From Rhizobium sp. Root1220 (GTDB taxonomy: Bacteria; Pseudomonadota; Alphaproteobacteria; Rhizobiales; Rhizobiaceae), in assembly GCF_001426265.1 (NCBI RefSeq), contig NZ_LMDG01000008.1, positions 1 through 64,000 of the forward strand: 64,000 nucleotides of DNA, written 5' to 3'. This document shows positions 17,428-26,128 of the stretch, piece by piece (the first letter of the stretch is position 1; every line of letters begins with the position of its first letter). The translations under genes were made by a program, and so were the position numbers. The notes beneath the pieces are model-generated. The model worked only from the letters and a program-made list of their open reading frames with translations. It had not been told where the DNA came from and searched no databases.

Positions 17428-18324
17428 ATGGAAAACCTTCTGAACGCAGTGAATGCGATCCTGATAACCGGGCCGACCGCAAGCGGCAAGTCCGCACTGG
17501 CGGTCGCATTGGCGAAACAACATGACGGCGTTGTCGTCAACGCCGACAGCATGCAGGTGTACGACACGTTGAGGGTGCTCACGGCGCGGCCCTCGCAGGA
17601 GGACATGCAGGGTGTGCCTCATCATCTCTACGGTCATGTTCCCGCCGGCAGCCCGTATTCGACAGGTGCCTGGCTGCGCGACGTTTCGGCGCTGCTGTCG
17701 CGAATTCGCAGCGATGGGCGAGTGCCCGTCTTCGTCGGTGGGACGGGTCTCTATTTCAAAGCGTTGACAGGCGGTCTCTCGGATATGCCGGCAATTCCGG
17801 ACGAGGTGCGCAGCGGTCTGCGCGGGAGGCTGGCCGAAGAGGGGCCGGAGCCGCTCCACGCGCTGCTGACGGAAATCGATCCGGTGGTGGCCGCAGGGCT
17901 GGGCAGTCAGGACGGGCAGCGTGTCGTGCGAGCTCTAGAGGTGCTGCAAGCGACGGGCCAGTCGATCGCCAGCTTTCAGGGGCAGGCAGGACCGGTCATC
18001 GTCAATCCGGATACGGCGCGCAAGATTGTTGTCCTGCCGGAACGTGCGCTGCTGCACGAGCGCATCAATGGTCGGTTCGAGACGATGCTGAAGCAGGGCG
18101 CTGAAGATGAGGTAGAGGCGCTGCTTGCGCTGGCGCTGCCGTCCGAGATGCCCGTGATGAAAGCTATCGGCGTCTCGCAGATCGCCGCCATGCTGAAGGG
18201 CGAGATGACCCGCGGTGAGGTTATCGAAAAAGGAGCGGCGGCGACGCGACAATATGCAAAGCGGCAGATGACCTGGTTCCGCAACCAGATGGATGACAGC
18301 TGGGAGCGGCACTCGCCATACTGA
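17428..18324 (+). CDS. miaA: tRNA dimethylallyltransferase
   Basis: A 298-residue enzyme transferring a dimethylallyl group to A37 of tRNAs that read UNN codons. The P-loop GPTASGKS is at residues about 15-22. NADSMQVYDTLRVLTARPSQ (substrate Asp/Gln and the LTARP block) follows, then FVGGTGLYFKALTGGLS and the C-terminal RQYAKRQMTWFRNQ. Start ATG 17428 or the adjacent ATG 17425. Genes serB and miaA are divergent with abutting starts, so each promoter must lie inside the other coding region or further away. Confidence 0.95.
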   Translation: MENLLNAVNAILITGPTASGKSALAVALAKQHDGVVVNADSMQVYDTLRVLTARPSQEDMQGVPHHLYGHVPAGSPYSTGAWLRDVSALLSRIRSDGRVPVFVGGTGLYFKALTGGLSDMPAIPDEVRSGLRGRLAEEGPEPLHALLTEIDPVVAAGLGSQDGQRVVRALEVLQATGQSIASFQGQAGPVIVNPDTARKIVVLPERALLHERINGRFETMLKQGAEDEVEALLALALPSEMPVMKAIGVSQIAAMLKGEMTRGEVIEKGAAATRQYAKRQMTWFRNQMDDSWERHSPY

Positions 18325-18333
18325 TGGTGGCCA

Positions 18334-20367
18334 TCAATCCTTCTTGTAGAGGCTGCTCAGCGGCTTCTTCATGATGCTGTCGCGCAGCGACATTCCGGGT
18401 TCGCGGCGGGCGCCTGCGGCGGTGTCTGGCGCTTCGGTCGGTGCATTGCTGCGCATTTCACGTCTCAGTGCCTCAAGGCGGCTATCGATGGAGGCGTCCG
18501 ATGCCGCAGATTGCTCGCGTGGCACGGTCAATCGGGGCAGCATGTCTTGGCGGTAGGGTTCGACCGGAGCGAGCGGTGGTGTCGCGGATACCGGGATTGG
18601 TGCCGATAACGGTATTTCGAAGTCGTTATCGTCTTCGGTTTCGTCGTCGAACGAACCGATGGGCATGGCGGTCGAATAGCTCTGCTGGAAGGCAGAGATA
18701 TCGGGGCCGCTCACGGCGCGCATTCTGCTCACGATCTTGCGCAGGTCGACATTGTCCGGATCCTCCTCGCTCACCTTCACCGTAGCGCCGTTGGCTTTCG
18801 GCAGCAGGCGCTCATCGACCCGCGAGAATCTCATGCGCATCGGTACGCTGATGGCTTCGCCGAATGCGATGGCCTCACCATTGCCGATCGAAGAGATGAA
18901 GCTGGTCGTCGAGATGGAAGAGTTGGGAATTGCAGAGCGGATGATTTCCTGGTCGCGGTCGTTGGAGAGCCGCATGGCAAAGAACGTCGAGCACTGCGAC
19001 AGAATTGTCTGGTCCAGTTCGCCCGGGCGCTGAGTGATGATCCCGAGCGAAACACCGTATTTGCGGCCTTCCTTCGCGATGCGTGCGATCGCTTGCCGGG
19101 TCGGGAAAAAGCCCAGGGACGGGTCGGAAGGAATGTAGCGATGTGCTTCCTCGCAAACGACCAGCATGTGAATGGCGCCCTCGCTCCACAAAGCGATTTC
19201 GAACGCCATGCGGCAGAGAACGGAGGCGACCGAATTCACGACCTCGGAGGGGATGCCGGACAGCTGGAACGTGCAGATTGGCCTGCTGTCGCCGGGAATA
19301 CGGAAGATTTCCGCCACAGTCTCCATGATCGTATCGCTGATCGTGTTGTTGGAGAACATGAAATGGTAGCGTGGATCATTTATGGCGGCCATGACCCGCA
19401 TCTTGAGCGAGCGCAACAGCGGCTTTTCATTGCGACCGTCCAGCCGGCCTATGCGCTCGTCGATCAGGGCGAGCAGGTCCGCCATGCGGTAGGGCACAGG
19501 GGTATCCGCGGTGATCGAACTCTTTTCGCTCGTGCGCCGGACGATGGAGTTGTCGCTGCCCCGGAAAGCACGCTTTGCTTCGGGAAGCAGATCGCGAAGG
19601 ATGTCAACCTCTTCCGGCACAGGTGTTCGGCCCCGGAAAACGACCTCTGCAAACTCCTCCAGCCGCATCAGCCAGAAGGGCAGGTCCAGTGTATCGGTAT
19701 CGATCACGACCGAGTGCTTCGGGAAGGCGGCGGCAAATTCGTTGTGTGGATCGAGGATGAGAACGCGGAGCTTGGGATCCGCCTCGATCGCTTTATGGAG
19801 TAGTAGAGAGACGGCCGTTGATTTGCCCACGCCGGTTGAGCCGACGATCGCGAAATGTTTCGACAGCATCGACGGGATGTGGATCGCGGCGTCGATGCTT
19901 TCATCCTGAGTGAGCTTGCCGATGGATGCCGTTGTTCCGCTGCCGGCGTCATAGATCCGCATGAGGTCGGTTGAACGAATGCGATGCGCGATGGCTCCGA
20001 GATAGGGGTAGCGCGATATGCCGGTCGAGAATTCCTCGCGGTCGTTGTCATCGACGCGGACCTCACCCAGCAGTTCGGTCTCGATCCTGAAAGAGTTGTC
20101 TTCGCCTTCACCCCAGGTGTGGCTGCCGGTGTTCATTGCGTAGACCAGCGCCACCACTCGATTGCGCCCGACGCTGATCGAAATCAGCTTTCCGACCGAC
20201 CAGAGTTCAGCTGCTTCGGTACCGCCGGCTTCGGCGACAGCAGCTATCGTCGCGCGAGAACCGCTACATGCAACAACGCGACCGAGGAATCGGTTTCCAA
20301 GCAACTGGTCATCGCGGCGATCATGCTCGCCTGCCTTGCCTGACGTCTGCAAGTCCTTGTTCAGCAA
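18334..20367 (-). CDS. HerA-like DUF87 ATPase
   Basis: A 677-residue HerA/FtsK-superfamily ATPase. A HAS-barrel-like N-terminal region covers residues about 20-140. Walker A is GSTGVGKST, LILDPHNEF supplies the HerA-type acidic stretch, and Walker B is MLVVCEEAHRYIP, followed by QRPGELDQTILSQCSTFFAMR (sensor). The last 150 residues are proline/serine-rich and probably disordered, ending KKPLSSLYKKD. I choose TTG 20367 because GGGAG lies seven bases upstream and upstream residues are not conserved-looking. In archaea HerA pairs with NurA nuclease in end resection; no nuclease gene is adjacent here. Confidence 0.85.
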   Translation of the reverse strand: MLNKDLQTSGKAGEHDRRDDQLLGNRFLGRVVACSGSRATIAAVAEAGGTEAAELWSVGKLISISVGRNRVVALVYAMNTGSHTWGEGEDNSFRIETELLGEVRVDDNDREEFSTGISRYPYLGAIAHRIRSTDLMRIYDAGSGTTASIGKLTQDESIDAAIHIPSMLSKHFAIVGSTGVGKSTAVSLLLHKAIEADPKLRVLILDPHNEFAAAFPKHSVVIDTDTLDLPFWLMRLEEFAEVVFRGRTPVPEEVDILRDLLPEAKRAFRGSDNSIVRRTSEKSSITADTPVPYRMADLLALIDERIGRLDGRNEKPLLRSLKMRVMAAINDPRYHFMFSNNTISDTIMETVAEIFRIPGDSRPICTFQLSGIPSEVVNSVASVLCRMAFEIALWSEGAIHMLVVCEEAHRYIPSDPSLGFFPTRQAIARIAKEGRKYGVSLGIITQRPGELDQTILSQCSTFFAMRLSNDRDQEIIRSAIPNSSISTTSFISSIGNGEAIAFGEAISVPMRMRFSRVDERLLPKANGATVKVSEEDPDNVDLRKIVSRMRAVSGPDISAFQQSYSTAMPIGSFDDETEDDNDFEIPLSAPIPVSATPPLAPVEPYRQDMLPRLTVPREQSAASDASIDSRLEALRREMRSNAPTEAPDTAAGARREPGMSLRDSIMKKPLSSLYKKD

Positions 20368-20528
20368 AGGGCTACTCCCTGCGGTGAAACAAAAGGATAC
20401 AAGCGAACGCTTAACAAAGCCTTTTGCGTTCAAGCCCGGAAGCGAGCAGGTCCGGCCGGCCATCCGGCGGGAATTTTTATTGCGAACCGCGTTGACGTTG
20501 CGAAATTTTCTGTCTATCAATTCGCCCC

Positions 20529-20585
20529 ATGAAACTAGCAGCAGCTCTTATTGTGGTGGGACAGCGCATGGGCAGGATGGTGTAA
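20529..20585 (+). CDS. ilv leader peptide (18 aa)
   Basis: A short frame ATG 20529 to TAA 20585 encodes MKLAAALIVVGQRMGRMV. It has Leu, Leu, Ile, Val, Val within eight codons and a terminal Val, which is the signature of a branched-chain amino-acid attenuator. It ends shortly before overlapping RNA stems and a terminator hairpin in front of ilvI. The peptide itself is probably not functional; the ribosome position is the signal. Confidence 0.8.
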   Translation: MKLAAALIVVGQRMGRMV

Positions 20586-20642
20586 CCATCCGGCGATAGC
20601 CACCCATGCGCTAGATGACAGGCTCCAAAGGGGCCTTTTTTT
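20564..20642 (+). promoter_or_regulatory. ilvI transcription attenuator
   Basis: Two nested stems occur over the end of the leader peptide: GCGCATGGG (20564-20572) pairs perfectly with 20603-20611, and GGATGG (20575-20580) with CCATCC (20586-20591). A terminator, AGGCTCC / GGGGCCT with loop AAA and seven or more T residues, follows at 20620-20642. Ribosome stalling on Leu/Ile/Val codons would cover part of the first structures and alter terminator formation. The exact antiterminator pairing is not resolved here. Confidence 0.75.
20620..20642 (+). terminator. Attenuator terminator before ilvI
   Basis: A 7-bp stem with one G-U pair (20620-20626 with 20630-20636), a three-base loop and a run of T to 20642. 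It lies after the leader peptide and before the ilvI start at 20709. Confidence 0.85.
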
Positions 20643-20708
20643 ATGCCCGAAATTCGGGCTTCCCCGCTACGGAACTTCAAATCCCAGCAGTCAAAACGGA
20701 ACAAAAAC

Positions 20709-22502
20709 ATGATGGGCACGGACAAGCAAACGGACGATAATCGGATGACAGGCGCGGAGATCGTTCTCCGTGCACTGAAGGACAATGACGTCGAGCACCT
20801 CTTCGGCTATCCGGGCGGCGCCGTGTTGCCGATCTACGACGAGATCTTCCAGCAGGACGACATCAAGCACATCCTCGTTCGCCATGAACAGGGTGCCGGC
20901 CACGCGGCCGAGGGCTATGCTCGTTCGACCGGCAAAGTCGGCGTCATGCTGGTCACGTCAGGTCCGGGGGCGACGAATGCCGTCACACCGCTGCAAGACG
21001 CCTTGATGGATTCGATACCGCTTGTCTGCCTGACCGGCCAGGTTCCTACCTCGCTGATCGGCTCCGACGGCTTCCAGGAAGCCGACACGGTCGGCATCAC
21101 TCGGCCCTGCACCAAGCACAACTGGTTAGTCAAGGACGTCAACGAACTGGCGGCGATCATTCACGAGGCATTCCGCATTGCCCGGTCTGGCCGTCCGGGG
21201 CCGGTGCTGGTCGATATCCCCAAGGATGTCCAGTTCGCCACCGGGACCTACACGCCGCCGGCCGCCCACGCGATCCAGAAGAGTTACCAGCCGAAGGTTC
21301 AGGGCGACTTGAACCAGATACACGCGGCGATCGAGCTGATGGCGAATGCCCGCCGTCCCGTGATCTATTCAGGCGGCGGCGTGATCAACTCCGGCCCCGA
21401 GGCTTCCCGACTGCTGCGCGAGCTGGTCGAGCTGACGGACTTCCCGATCACTTCGACGCTGATGGGTCTCGGCGCCTATCCGGCATCCGGCAAGAACTGG
21501 CTGAAGATGCTCGGCATGCACGGCTCTTACGAAGCCAACATGGCGATGCATGATTGCGACGTCATGGTCTGCATCGGCGCCCGCTTCGACGACCGCATTA
21601 CCGGACGTCTCAACGCCTTCTCGCCAAACTCGAAGAAGATCCATATCGATATCGATCCGTCTTCGATCAACAAGAACGTGCGCGTCGATGTTCCGATCCG
21701 TGGCGATGTCGGCAATGTCCTGGAAGACATGGTTCGTCTGTGGCGGGCTCTGCCGAAAAAGCCGGAGAAGAGCCAGATCGCCGAGTGGTGGTCGGACATC
21801 GCTCGCTGGCGGGCGCGCAACTCGTTTGCCTACACCATGAGCAAAGACGTCATCATGCCGCAATACGCGCTGGAGCGTCTCTATGAGCTGACGAAGGATC
21901 GCGATACCTACATCACCACTGAAGTCGGGCAGCACCAGATGTGGGCGGCGCAGTTCTACGGCATGGAGCAACCGAACCGCTGGATGACCTCGGGCGGTCT
22001 CGGCACCATGGGTTACGGCCTGCCGGCGGCGCTCGGCGTGCAGATCGCCCATCCGGAAAGCCTGGTCATCGACATTGCCGGCGACGCCTCGATCCAGATG
22101 TGTATCCAGGAAATGTCGGCGGCGATCCAGCACGACGCCCCGATCAAGATCTTCATCATGAACAACCAGTACATGGGCATGGTGCGCCAATGGCAGCAGT
22201 TGTTGCACGGCAACCGCCTGTCGAATTCCTATACGGAAGCGATGCCCGATTTCGTCAAGCTGGCGGAAGCCTATGGCGCCGTTGGCCTGCGTTGCGAAAA
22301 GCCAGCCGATCTCGACGCCACCATCCAGGAGATGATCGACGTCAAGAAGCCGGTCATCTTCGATTGCCGCGTCGCCAATCTCGCCAACTGCTTCCCGATG
22401 ATCCCATCGGGCAAGGCTCATAACGAGATGTTGCTGCCGGATGAAGCAACCGATGAAGCCGTTGCCAACGCGATCGACGCCAAGGGCCGTGCGCTCGTTT
22501 GA
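20709..22502 (+). CDS. ilvI: Acetolactate synthase large subunit
   Basis: A 597-residue ThDP enzyme making acetolactate or acetohydroxybutyrate, the first common step of Val/Leu/Ile synthesis. The N-terminal domain has GYPGGAVLPIYD and the catalytic Glu in HEQGAGHAAEGYA. The central FAD-binding part follows, and the C-terminal ThDP motif is GDASIQMCIQEMSAAIQHD...NNQYMG. Adjacent ATGs at 20709 and 20712 are both possible starts. ilvH follows 24 bases downstream in one operon, controlled by the leader attenuator. Confidence 0.97.
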   Translation: MMGTDKQTDDNRMTGAEIVLRALKDNDVEHLFGYPGGAVLPIYDEIFQQDDIKHILVRHEQGAGHAAEGYARSTGKVGVMLVTSGPGATNAVTPLQDALMDSIPLVCLTGQVPTSLIGSDGFQEADTVGITRPCTKHNWLVKDVNELAAIIHEAFRIARSGRPGPVLVDIPKDVQFATGTYTPPAAHAIQKSYQPKVQGDLNQIHAAIELMANARRPVIYSGGGVINSGPEASRLLRELVELTDFPITSTLMGLGAYPASGKNWLKMLGMHGSYEANMAMHDCDVMVCIGARFDDRITGRLNAFSPNSKKIHIDIDPSSINKNVRVDVPIRGDVGNVLEDMVRLWRALPKKPEKSQIAEWWSDIARWRARNSFAYTMSKDVIMPQYALERLYELTKDRDTYITTEVGQHQMWAAQFYGMEQPNRWMTSGGLGTMGYGLPAALGVQIAHPESLVIDIAGDASIQMCIQEMSAAIQHDAPIKIFIMNNQYMGMVRQWQQLLHGNRLSNSYTEAMPDFVKLAEAYGAVGLRCEKPADLDATIQEMIDVKKPVIFDCRVANLANCFPMIPSGKAHNEMLLPDEATDEAVANAIDAKGRALV

Positions 22503-22526
22503 TACCAAGGTAGAGGAACCCAACAC

Positions 22527-23099
22527 ATGAACGCACACCTACAGCCAACGGGCTCTGCCTATTTCATTTCGCCGGAAACGGCGGCAGTCGAGAACCACAC
22601 GCTTTCGGTACTCGTCGACAACGAACCGGGCGTGCTTGCCCGCGTCATCGGCCTGTTTTCCGGTCGCGGCTACAACATCGAAAGCCTGACCGTCTCGGAG
22701 ACCGAACATCAGGCGCATCTGTCGCGCATCACCATCGTGACGCGCGGCACGCCGCAAGTGCTGGAGCAGATCAAGGCGCAGCTCGAGCGCATCATTCCCG
22801 TACATCGCGTCGTCGATCTGACGGTGCGGGCGCGCGAACTCGGGCAGGAGCGGCCGATCGAGCGCGAGGTGGCGCTGATCAAGGTGGTCGGCGAGGGCGA
22901 GATGCGCGCCGAGACGCTGCGTTTGGCCGATGCCTTCCACGCCAAGGTCGTGGATGCGACCGTCGAGCATTTCATTCTGGAACTGACCGGAAAGTCCTCG
23001 AAGATCGACCAGTTCGTGGCGATCATGAAGCCGCTCGGCCTGGTCGAGGTTTGCCGCACCGGCATCGCTGCGATGAACCGCGGTTCGCAGGGCATGTAA
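22527..23099 (+). CDS. ilvH: Acetolactate synthase small regulatory subunit
   Basis: A 190-residue regulatory partner of IlvI. An N-terminal ACT domain (TLSVLVDNEPGVLARVIGLF, then GRGYNIESLTV) gives valine feedback. A second ferredoxin-like domain follows (LIKVVGEGEMRAETLRLAD ... VEHFILELTGKSSKIDQFV). The length is normal for the family. It is the last gene of the ilvIH operon, followed by a strong terminator. Confidence 0.97.
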   Translation: MNAHLQPTGSAYFISPETAAVENHTLSVLVDNEPGVLARVIGLFSGRGYNIESLTVSETEHQAHLSRITIVTRGTPQVLEQIKAQLERIIPVHRVVDLTVRARELGQERPIEREVALIKVVGEGEMRAETLRLADAFHAKVVDATVEHFILELTGKSSKIDQFVAIMKPLGLVEVCRTGIAAMNRGSQGM

Positions 23100-23122
23100 G
23101 ACTGCCGTTTTGGAGTCTTCGA

Positions 23123-23160
23123 AGCCGCTGGAGATCAGAGCATCTCCAGCGGCTTTTTTC
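23123..23160 (+). terminator. Intrinsic terminator after ilvH
   Basis: A perfect 13-bp stem (23123-23135 with 23142-23154; arm AGCCGCTGGAGAT), six-base loop and a following T run. Confidence 0.9.
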
Positions 23161-23246
23161 GTGCTGGCGGCGGAGACCAATCTCACGCAAACGTCAGGGG
23201 CGGCCGCAATGCAACTCCGACAGCAGACGCTGTAAGTTGCGAGACT

Positions 23247-23273
23247 AGAGTCCGGACCTCCCGCCCGGACTCT
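23247..23273. repeat. Inverted repeat between ilvH and sulfatase
   Basis: Nine-base arms AGAGTCCGG and CCGGACTCT are separated by nine bases, just past the sulfatase stop. This could be a weak terminator for the sulfatase transcript, though there is no T-tract. Confidence 0.4.
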
Positions 23274-23285
23274 GTGATGGCCGGT

Positions 23286-24940
23286 TCAGTCACCTCCACC
23301 AGCCCCCCTCAGTGACTCTTCAATCTTGCTCAGGTTGAATGAACCAGGGGATTGGCTTGGCGGATAATCCTTCATCGTCTGCAGGAAATTCGCAGCGAGC
23401 GCCTGGATCGGAACGATCACGAAAACGCGGTCTAGGAACCAGTCATTGTACGTGTTGGAGTTGTGCTGCGCTTTCTCGAACGGGTCACGGCGGAGATGAA
23501 ACAGCAACGGCACGCGCAGTTCGGTAAATGGCTCCCGCCAGACGCCGAAAGCTTCCCGCGATTTTCCAGGAATACGGCCTTACAGTCGTCGTAACGTGCG
23601 GCGACAACTTGTCCGTCATCGTTGACATACCAGAATTCGTGACGCGGCGAGTCCGCTACCTTGCCGGAAAGATACTCAAGCTGATTGTAGCCGTCGATAT
23701 AGTTTCGGTATGAGCGACCGTTCAGCTCGATGGTGTTCGCCAGCTTCGTCTTGATATCCGGCTCCCCGGCGATCGCGGAGAAGGTTGGAAGCCAGTCTTC
23801 GTGCGAGACGATGCCGTTGAGCGTCTTGCCCGCCGGGAAGTGGCCCGGCCAGCGGGCGAACGTCGGCACGCGGTAGGCTCCCTCCCAGTTGGAGTTCTTC
23901 TCGCTGCGGAACGGCGTCGTTCCAGCGTCCGGCCAGGTGTTGTAATGCGGCCCGTTGTCGGTCGAGTACATGACCACCGTGTCGTTGGCGATGCCGAGGT
24001 CATCCAGCAGCTTCAGGAGTTCGCCGACAGCCATGTCGTGCTCGACCATGCCGTCGTGGTATTCGTCGCCGCTCGGGCCGGATATGCCGACATCCTGCGC
24101 CTTCACATGTGTCCGAAAGTGCATTCGGGTGCCGTTCCACCAGACAAAGAAAGGCTTGCCCGCCTGATGCTGGCGGGTGATGAAGTCCTTGGCCGCAACG
24201 ATGGTCTCGTCGTCGATGGTTTCCATGCGCTTCTTCGTCAGCGGCCCGGTGTTTTCTATCTTCTGGGTGCCGTCGGTGTTGGCCCACGTATGAAGTACGC
24301 CACGAGGGCCGAACTGCTCAAGGAACGTCTTTCCGTTCGCCAGTACGCGGTCCCTTGGATAATCTCGGTTTTCTGGTTCTTCCTCGGCATTCAGGTGGTA
24401 GAGGTTGCCGAAGAATTCGTCGAAACCGTGCATTGTCGGAAGGTGCTCGTCCCTGTCCCCCTGGTGGTTCTTGCCGAACTGACCAGTGGTGTAGCCTTGG
24501 CTTTTCAGGACGGTTGCCATCGTGACATCCGTTTTCTGCCAGCCTTGGGGAGCGCCGGGAAGGCCAACCTTCGTCATACCGGTCCGGACAGGTACGTTGC
24601 CGCCGATGAAGGCCGCTCGGCCCGCCGTGCAGCTTTGCTGGGCATAGTAGTCCGTGAATGACAGGCCTTCCTGAGCGATGCGATCGATATTGGGCGTCAT
24701 GTAGCCCATCATGCCCCGGCTGTTGTGGCTGATGTTCCACGTGCCGATGTCATCGCCCCAGATAACCAGAATATTCGGCTTGTTCCCGGAAGGCGCCGCT
24801 GCCTGGGCATATGCGGCAGCCGAACTGACGATGTTTGCCACTGTTGCCGCGCCGGCAGCAAGTGCTGTTGACCCAATCAGCAGATTGCGTCGGGTGAGAC
24901 CCTCTGTGGCAGGTGTTTCCGTTTGGTCAAAGCACGCCAT
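23286..24940 (-). pseudogene. Arylsulfatase-like sulfatase, frameshifted
   Basis: This encodes a sulfatase of about 551 residues if one missing base near 23555 is restored. A Tat-type signal (TRRNLLIGSTALAAGAA) directs export. IWGDDIG gives metal aspartates, SCTAGRAAFIGG carries the Cys that becomes formylglycine, and TDNGPHYNTWPDAG supplies metal residues. At ENRG the frame slips: as written it reads KLSASGGSHLPN and ends after about 502 residues, while the expected EAFGVWREPFTELRVPLLFH continues one frame over to the stop at 23286 (tail SNTYNDWFLDRVFVIVPIQA). The catalytic part is intact, so a shortened protein might still be made. No sulfatase-modifying enzyme is nearby. A sequencing error cannot be excluded. 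Confidence 0.8.
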
Positions 24941-25393
24941 AATGCATTTCTCCCATCAGACATTGTGCGAAGCACTGTTGCTTGGTCATGAGATGCACTG
25001 CGAACGGGCAGATAATAGCATAGATTGCAGAAGGCGTCAGACTCTGTTGTAAACTGAGAGGGTACTCATCGCCTCATGACTGGTCTGCTTGAAGCCGAAT
25101 GCGACCCTTGCGTCGGTAGCGTTTGCTACCCAACTCCGCGACCATCTGTGGACCAGTCGGGCAAGGCCACGATACTCTCGCGCTCCACCCTGCTGGCTCT
25201 CTCTTGGATTGCGAATGGAGTTCCGATTTAGATGCGTCTACTTGTGCGAGCGGGATAGGCCATTCTTTGAATTGGTGAGTGGCGCTAGCTTTCGCCCAAT
25301 CCTGTAATGGTGACAATGATGGCATGGATACCTCAATTTAGGTCAGCTATACTGACTAAATCGCTGCACTCAATCACGCGTTCGGGAGGTCTC
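24941..25393. other. Gene-poor interval before the LysE gene
   Basis: There is no supported gene in about 450 bases. It presumably holds the divergent promoters of the sulfatase and LysE-type genes; no strong consensus promoter or repeat stood out. Confidence 0.4.
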
Positions 25394-25987
25394 ATGCCGC
25401 TGGATACATTTCTGGCTCTTGTCCTGTTTGCCTTCACGACATCGATCACGCCGGGGCCGAACAACATGATGCTGTTTGCATCTGGTGTGAATTTCGGATT
25501 TCGCCGCACCATTCCGCACATGTTCGGGATCGGCGTGGGGTTCCTTTCCCTGCTGCTCGGTGTCGGGCTCGGACTAGGAGCACTTCTGCACGCGGTTCCC
25601 GCCGTCTATACCGCGCTGAAGTTCGCGGGCGGCGCGTATCTCGTCTGGATCGCCTACAAAATCGCCACCTCGCGCTCGTTGAGCGAAGGTCAGAGCGGCA
25701 CGAAGCCGATGTCGTTCCTGTCGGCAGCAGCTTTCCAATGGGTCAACCCCAAAGCCTGGGTCATGGCGGTCACAGCAATGGCGACCTACACCGTTCCGGA
25801 CATCTATCTGGCGAGCGTTCTCATCGTCGGCTTTGCTTTTGCGGCAGTCAACGTCCCGAGCGTTTCGACCTGGGCAGGCTTTGGCTCCGCGCTGCGCGAA
25901 TGGCTATCCGATCCGCTGCGCTTGAAGTGGTTCAACATCAGCATGGCAGTACTCTTGGTGCTGAGCCTTTGGCCGATGCTCAAGTAA
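25394..25987 (+). CDS. LysE/RhtB-family amino-acid exporter
   Basis: A 197-residue inner-membrane exporter with about six hydrophobic helices. The family signature TSITPGPNNMMLFASG is at residues about 16-31, and the FQWVNPKAWVMAV block is in the middle. ATG 25394 follows GGGAGGT. Members export lysine, homoserine, threonine or other small molecules; the substrate here is unknown. No LysR-type regulator is directly adjacent on the same side; the nearest one lies downstream and convergent. Confidence 0.85.
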   Translation: MPLDTFLALVLFAFTTSITPGPNNMMLFASGVNFGFRRTIPHMFGIGVGFLSLLLGVGLGLGALLHAVPAVYTALKFAGGAYLVWIAYKIATSRSLSEGQSGTKPMSFLSAAAFQWVNPKAWVMAVTAMATYTVPDIYLASVLIVGFAFAAVNVPSVSTWAGFGSALREWLSDPLRLKWFNISMAVLLVLSLWPMLK

Positions 25988-26128
25988 GGTGGTCGGCATT
26001 CATCGGTATTGCCCCGAAGATAGCAGTTGCCGCGAGGAATGCCGGCAATCTAGAGCAAGTAGACGCAGTCAGACGGAAATACGCCGCTATCTTTCCCGGC
26101 CGGTCGAGGTCGGTTCGCCGAGCGACGC

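Noticed and set aside
21369..22538. 389-codon minus-strand frame
   Set aside because: Antisense to ilvI; composition reflects the complementary strand of a high-GC gene, no domain.
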